Assembly (NCBI GenBank): GCA_016795145.1
Contig: JAEUII010000309.1
Span: 1-37,220 of the forward strand
Direction of reading: 5' to 3'
Length of the DNA stretch: 37,220 nucleotides
Source: Planctomycetaceae bacterium
GTDB taxonomy: Bacteria; Planctomycetota; Planctomycetia; Planctomycetales; Planctomycetaceae
A program made the translations under genes and the position numbers. This document shows positions 33,686 to 37,220 of this stretch, piece after piece. The notes beneath the pieces were generated by a model. The model saw only the letters and a program-made list of their open reading frames with translations. It ran no database searches and had not been told where the DNA came from. Numbering within the stretch: position 1 is the first letter of the stretch; the number at the start of each line of letters is the position of its first letter.

Positions 33686-35197
33686 ATGTTCGATCAAAAT
33701 CCGGCAGATAGAGCCCTCAAGCTTCTGGCTCGATTTGGCGCAACGATTGAGTATTCGGACAGGTATCCAGAAGGACTTGTCAATCTGGATCAGGTAGAGA
33801 TTGCTGATGAAGACCTTGAAGAACTGATCTTCTCCCCTGGATTCGCCACCCTCGTACTTGATCGGACGCAGATCAGCGATGCTGGTCTGGCATTTGTTGG
33901 CCAAATGCCTGCGCTGGATACCTTGTCGCTGAATCGAACAAACATCACGGACGCAGGACTCTCAGAACTGCAGGGTTGTTTGCAGCTGACCACACTGGAT
34001 ATCGGGGTGCACTGTCAATGTCTGCCTCCCGGTCTCAGGCCAGCACCGCCAGGGAATATCCAGCGGAACCTTATCTCCAACGCAGCTTCAGGTTACCTCG
34101 TAGAGATGCCGTTTCTGCAGCGACTTCATATCGGTGCAACCCACATTGATGATCATGGTCTGAGATCGCTTCTGCCTTCGATGCCGCAGTTGTGTGACCT
34201 GAATCTCAGCTATCTCAATATGACAAGCGCAGGGCTTCTGGAGTGCCTTTCACTCAGGTCACTGGAATCGCTCAACCTGCGGCACACGGCCGTTGGTGGG
34301 GCCGAGATTGTGGATGTCGTGAGTTACTTTTCTTTCTGCCTCAAGAGTCTGAATGTGAGCAACACCACTATCGATGACGAGGCACTGTCAAAGTTCCCAA
34401 GAGATGGTGCACTCGATTCCCTGAAACTGACTGATACGGGAATTAGTGACCAGGGACTGAGGTCTGTTTCGAAGTTCATCAATCTGCGGTCACTCAAACT
34501 GGGTTTGACGGACGTCTTCGACGATGGCGTTCGATTTCTTGGCGATGCCCGGACGTTGCGAAGTCTCGACCTTTTCTGCACGAAAGTGAGCGATACTGGT
34601 CTTGTCTGGTTAAGTGAAAACCCACTGGAGACTCTTAGTCTCTGCAGAACATCTGTCACTGATGCCGGCATGCCTGATCTGGCTGAGATGTCGGCGATCG
34701 AGAGCCTCGATTTGAGTCACAATGCAATCACCGACAGGGGAATCAGATTTCTGCTGGCCTCGAAATCACTGAAGACATTGTCTCTCGAAGGAACACAAAT
34801 CACGGCCAGTGGTGTTGCAATGCTGAGCGAACTTGGGCTTCGTACACTGTCTGTGGACCGCGGTGTCAGCAAGACATCACTGCAGCGACTTGCCGAAACT
34901 GGAACACTTCGTTCACTCGCAATCTGGCGTGACGTGGAATCTCTGGAGCCGCTGAGCCAAATGTCACAGCTTCGAGTGTTGCTGATTGATGATTCTGTCC
35001 AGCAGCTTTCTCCCGTGGGTCAGTTGCGTACGCTTGAGTTCCTGTTCCTTTGCGGGAAGAATTTCTGTCCCATCGAAGTTGCAAGACTGCGGAGCCAAAT
35101 ACCTCGATGCCGCATCTATCCGTACTCCAAAGTTGGCATGGCCCTTCGTGACTTTCGACGAGTCGCTATTGCGCAGGGAGAATCGGGTCTTGATTGA
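33686..35197 (+). CDS. Leucine-rich-repeat protein (ribonuclease-inhibitor-like type)
   Basis: A 503-aa protein without signal peptide or membrane segment, so probably cytoplasmic. Beyond a short N-terminal part (1-45) it is built of about 17 leucine-rich repeats of 22-25 residues of the planctomycete type, for example LVLDRTQISDAGLAFVGQ, LSLNRTNITDAGLSELQG, LKLTDTGISDQGLRSVSK and LSLCRTSVTDAGMPDLAE. The third repeat is interrupted by an irregular Cys/Pro-rich loop of about 25 residues (near 115-140). The last four repeats lack the I-x-D-x-G-L part. Such proteins bind other proteins; the partner is unknown. Only GGGG with 7 nt spacing supports the start. Confidence 0.85.
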   Translation: MFDQNPADRALKLLARFGATIEYSDRYPEGLVNLDQVEIADEDLEELIFSPGFATLVLDRTQISDAGLAFVGQMPALDTLSLNRTNITDAGLSELQGCLQLTTLDIGVHCQCLPPGLRPAPPGNIQRNLISNAASGYLVEMPFLQRLHIGATHIDDHGLRSLLPSMPQLCDLNLSYLNMTSAGLLECLSLRSLESLNLRHTAVGGAEIVDVVSYFSFCLKSLNVSNTTIDDEALSKFPRDGALDSLKLTDTGISDQGLRSVSKFINLRSLKLGLTDVFDDGVRFLGDARTLRSLDLFCTKVSDTGLVWLSENPLETLSLCRTSVTDAGMPDLAEMSAIESLDLSHNAITDRGIRFLLASKSLKTLSLEGTQITASGVAMLSELGLRTLSVDRGVSKTSLQRLAETGTLRSLAIWRDVESLEPLSQMSQLRVLLIDDSVQQLSPVGQLRTLEFLFLCGKNFCPIEVARLRSQIPRCRIYPYSKVGMALRDFRRVAIAQGESGLD

Positions 35198-35514
35198 AAG
35201 CTGCACCCTGGACGTAGGACTCAACGAGCCGCTCAACCTGTGAAGGTTCCCTGGGGCCGAATGAACGTATCACTCAGAGAATAACGACTACGATAGGCGG
35301 ACAACTGCATGAATGGCCAGACACGGAGGACCGACGTCCAGTGCTCGCCGTTTCGAATGATTCAGACTGGATCAATCGAGATGCTGAAGATGCAAAGCAG
35401 TGGGAACGCTGAAGGCAGAGGGACGCGCCATCGGTCGCTTGTTCGTTGCCGGGTTCGTTTCCCAAGTCTGTGCCCGGAGCTCCTGTCATTACCGCATCAC
35501 AGTAGAGGTTCCAA
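35198..35514. other. Intergenic region with second copy of a diverged repeat
   Basis: About 317 bp without a supportable gene. Positions 35258-35298 resemble 33541-33590. A GAGGT 5 to 6 nt before 35515 is the ribosome site for the next gene. An open frame from 35309 has no protein-like content. Confidence 0.4.
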
Positions 35515-36123
35515 ATGATCCACCAACTTCTTCTTCAATGTCAGGAAAACTTTGGCGCGGCGCCCAGACACTTCTCTCTGTGGAACCGTATTGCATATCT
35601 CCGTATTCCAATGCCGGAGTGGCTCCGAAAGAATCCGGATGACGAACTGATGACACACTTCAATGAACTTCGTTCTCTTTACACGAACGGCGGCGTCGTT
35701 TGGGGACACCTGATTCAGGCGAATCGACGACTTTACTCAGCAGGCAATGAGAATCACCCTGGAGAACTGGTTTATTCACTCGACGACCAACGCAACGTGG
35801 ATCCTGCAGTCTTGGGCGAAGTTGCTCATTCGCTTTATCAGCTGAAGGGGACACGGCCTTTTGAACGTGACCTACAGCCCATCGCGCAGTATCTGACGGA
35901 TGAGCACATACGTGTCTATGGCCTTGCTGTACCCAGGTCGGTCAGCCCATTCATGCGTTGCAGGATCTCGACGACGATGTTCGTACGTAAGCACTTGCCC
36001 AATGGTCGTCTTTGTCGGCCCCTCCTTCCGGTTGTTGTAAGCCGTGAAGAGCCGAACGTTGCAATGACACTACCAGAACGCTACTGGCCACCCAGGCTGA
36101 TACAGTGGTGGACTCAAACTTAG
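35515..36123 (+). CDS. Conserved-looking hypothetical protein
   Basis: A 202-aa soluble protein without signal peptide. Segments such as NGGVVWGHLIQANRRLYS (about 58-75), HPGELVYSLDD, LGEVAHSLYQLKG (about 99-111), MFVRKHLPNGRL (about 154-165), PLLPVVVS and LPERYWPPRLIQWW at the end look like a real, well-packed domain, and I believe related unknown proteins occur in other planctomycetes, although I cannot name a family. ATG 35515 has GAGGT close upstream. It is a single gene between the LRR gene and the convergent cytochrome gene. The function is not predictable from sequence. Confidence 0.65.
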   Translation: MIHQLLLQCQENFGAAPRHFSLWNRIAYLRIPMPEWLRKNPDDELMTHFNELRSLYTNGGVVWGHLIQANRRLYSAGNENHPGELVYSLDDQRNVDPAVLGEVAHSLYQLKGTRPFERDLQPIAQYLTDEHIRVYGLAVPRSVSPFMRCRISTTMFVRKHLPNGRLCRPLLPVVVSREEPNVAMTLPERYWPPRLIQWWTQT

Positions 36124-36266
36124 CTTGAACCAGGTTTCAGGCATTTGAAAAACGTGCGATGTACCAAGTGCCGTGAGATCAGTGAAGAAGCGTCTCACGG
36201 GAGTCACACCTCATTTGGTGCTTCGGATGGGGGAGACGGATTCAGGATCGATCAGCACCTGTGCGA

Positions 36267-36300
36267 TATTGGCACAGACATGCCCATGCCTGTGCCAATA
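36267..36300. repeat. Strong hairpin between convergent genes
   Basis: Arms 36267-36282 and 36285-36300 pair at 15 of 16 positions with only CC between them. No T-run follows on either strand. It lies between the convergent 35515-36123 gene and the cytochrome gene at 36344, so it could act as a transcript-end barrier or be a dispersed palindromic repeat; its CACAG...CTGTG core recalls the hairpin in the 74-bp repeat. Confidence 0.75.
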
Positions 36301-36343
36301 AGCGCATTTCACCGATGTGCTGCTGAAGAGGTTCTGCTATTCG

Positions 36344-36781
36344 TTACTTGTCTGCTGTCGTTTTGGCTTTGCGAATGTGGTTGTGGCAGTCGAAGCACTT
36401 CTTGGTGGCTTCGAGCCATTCGAGCTGTGCGGAGGCAAACTGCTTTTCCTTCGCGGCCTCTTCCATGCGTCGAACAGCACTGCGAAACCCCTGAGTGTGT
36501 TCACGGTACTCGGAGTCTTTCAGGACCTGCCAAACTTCTGCTTTGCTTAGATCCAGCAGGACTTTGCTGCCTTCAGAAACGAGATCAGCGTTCTCTGTGG
36601 CGAGCCCTTCCAGCACAGTCGCCGAAGCATTCAACTTGGCTCGCATCTGTGTTTCGATAGGCTTCTGCTTTGGTGTCTTTGGCTCATCCTGCGCGGACGA
36701 GAAGGATGTCAGCGAAATGGCTGCGGCACAGACAGTGAGGCAGACGAACAGGCGCGTTGATCGGAATGATCTGAGAAACAT
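36344..36781 (-). CDS. Small exported c-type cytochrome (class II-like)
   Basis: From ATG 36781 the protein is 145 aa with signal peptide LFVCLTVCAAAISLTSFSSA (about 11-30). It is mostly helical and carries one heme motif CFDCH near the C-terminus (129-133), the layout of the cytochrome c'/c556 four-helix group, including the single Met (46) on the first helix that could be the axial ligand in c556-type members. It would carry electrons in the periplasm. AAGGA about 9 nt upstream supports this start over an in-frame ATG at 36841. The nearest redox partner in the window is the dehydrogenase at 12500-16048, too far for operon evidence. Confidence 0.85.
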   Translation of the reverse strand: MFLRSFRSTRLFVCLTVCAAAISLTSFSSAQDEPKTPKQKPIETQMRAKLNASATVLEGLATENADLVSEGSKVLLDLSKAEVWQVLKDSEYREHTQGFRSAVRRMEEAAKEKQFASAQLEWLEATKKCFDCHNHIRKAKTTADK

Positions 36782-37075
36782 GAAAGCATCCTTTGCGTGG
36801 GGAACAGAAGGGAGTGAGTGACCGAACAATCCATTTCGCAAACCGCGTGCCGTGAAGTTCTGGTCCGGAAATGAACGATTCGAAGTTTTGGACTCCTTGA
36901 TCAGTCCAAAGTTGCACCAGAATTCTCAGCGATGGTGGCTTTTCAAGGGAAGAAAGGTTGCCCGTTTGAAGCCACTGACGCGTGCCGGTAGATTCTTGTG
37001 TTCATCGGATCAAGAAGCAGGCGGGGAATCCAGCAGTCTGCTTCAGTGCACATATCGAACGAAACAGACACTGAG

Positions 37076-37220
37076 ATGGCTCGCGATTTTCTTAAGGGTA
37101 CCAAAGACTCCTACGACGTCATTGTGATCGGTAGCGGGCTGGCCGGTCTGACCTCTGCCAACATCATGGCACGTCAGGGATACAGCGTTCTGTTGCTGGA
37201 GCATCATTATCAGCTGGGTG
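37076..37220 (+). CDS. Phytoene desaturase-like FAD oxidoreductase (5' part only)
   Basis: The window ends after 48 codons. The visible part starts [19 protein letters not shown] and contains the dinucleotide-binding [11 protein letters not shown], then a [10 protein letters not shown] strand with the acidic end that holds the FAD ribose, and YQLG. This is the N-terminus of a carotenoid-type dehydrogenase/isomerase (CrtI-like) or a related FAD amine oxidase. Which one cannot be decided without the rest. The start codon ATG 37076 has GAG upstream only; the gene diverges from the cytochrome gene. Confidence 0.75.
   Translation, partial: MARDFLKGTKDSYDVIVIGSGLAGLTSANIMARQGYSVLLLEHHYQLG

Noticed and set aside
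33402..33797. Plus-strand 131-codon frame before the LRR gene
   Set aside because: It overlaps the LRR start in another phase and has no ribosome site or recognisable content.
36145..36660. Plus-strand 171-codon frame starting with a CTKC pattern
   Set aside because: It starts at TTG, runs through the strong hairpin and is antisense to the cytochrome gene; the Cys pair is too isolated to be a zinc site.
1..37220. tRNA or rRNA genes
   Set aside because: No cloverleaf with the conserved T-loop GTTCGA-type motif plus anticodon arm, and no rRNA-like sequence, was recognised on either strand; this was by eye only.

Overview
The window looks like chromosomal DNA of a planctomycete (PVC superphylum), with moderate GC. 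The evidence is the gene set: a PVC-type membrane-bound dehydrogenase with NPCBM, HEAT and cytochrome c modules; a very large PQQ-propeller protein; a Cys-type sulfatase; a DUF1559-like pilin relative; a Ser/Thr kinase fused to WD40-like repeats; a leucine-rich-repeat protein of the planctomycete type; and a long secreted protein of carboxypeptidase-regulatory-like folds. No rRNA, tRNA, CRISPR array, intact insertion sequence or phage module is visible.

Layout. 1-374 is repeat DNA: a 131-bp palindrome with TA-flanked ends, sitting inside a wider 26-bp inverted repeat pair. 405-3101 (+) is a probable two-gene operon: GT2 glycosyltransferase, then FAD glycerol-3-phosphate dehydrogenase. 3221-6582 is a decayed accessory stretch with orphan small genes, an RHS-repeat remnant, a DUF1559-like gene, a probably frameshifted gene and a repeat island. 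6583-16048 (-) is a tight three-gene operon read right to left: PVC dehydrogenase/cytochrome, PQQ-propeller giant, GT4 glycosyltransferase (8-bp gap, then an ATGA overlap). 16290-20400 (+) holds an HtrA-like protease with a second, degenerate protease half, a sulfatase, and a small secreted protein with 17 cysteines that has its own promoter, Shine-Dalgarno and terminator. 20454-30253 (-) holds the kinase-WD40 protein, a prolyl oligopeptidase, an Rpn-type nuclease with a partial duplicate beside it, and a Tat-exported pyruvyl-transferase-like protein. 30527-36123 (+) holds the regulatory-fold protein, the LRR protein and a conserved-looking unknown. 36344-36781 (-) is a small cytochrome c, and 37076 onward (+) starts a phytoene-desaturase-like oxidoreductase cut by the window edge.

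How the genes fit. Most products carry export signals, so the region reads as periplasm and cell-surface biology: polymer degradation (sulfatase, peptidase, protease), periplasmic electron transfer (two c-type cytochromes, PQQ-like propeller) and surface glycan building (GT2, GT4, pyruvyl-transferase-like). I see no complete defence island, secondary-metabolite cluster or clearly new multi-gene system. The most unusual items are the Cys-rich secreted protein with its dedicated expression signals, the terminator whose U-tract encodes the end of the convergent kinase gene, the Rpn gene with tandem repeats and a nearby partial copy, the dense repeat islands, and several strong inverted repeats in divergent promoter regions.
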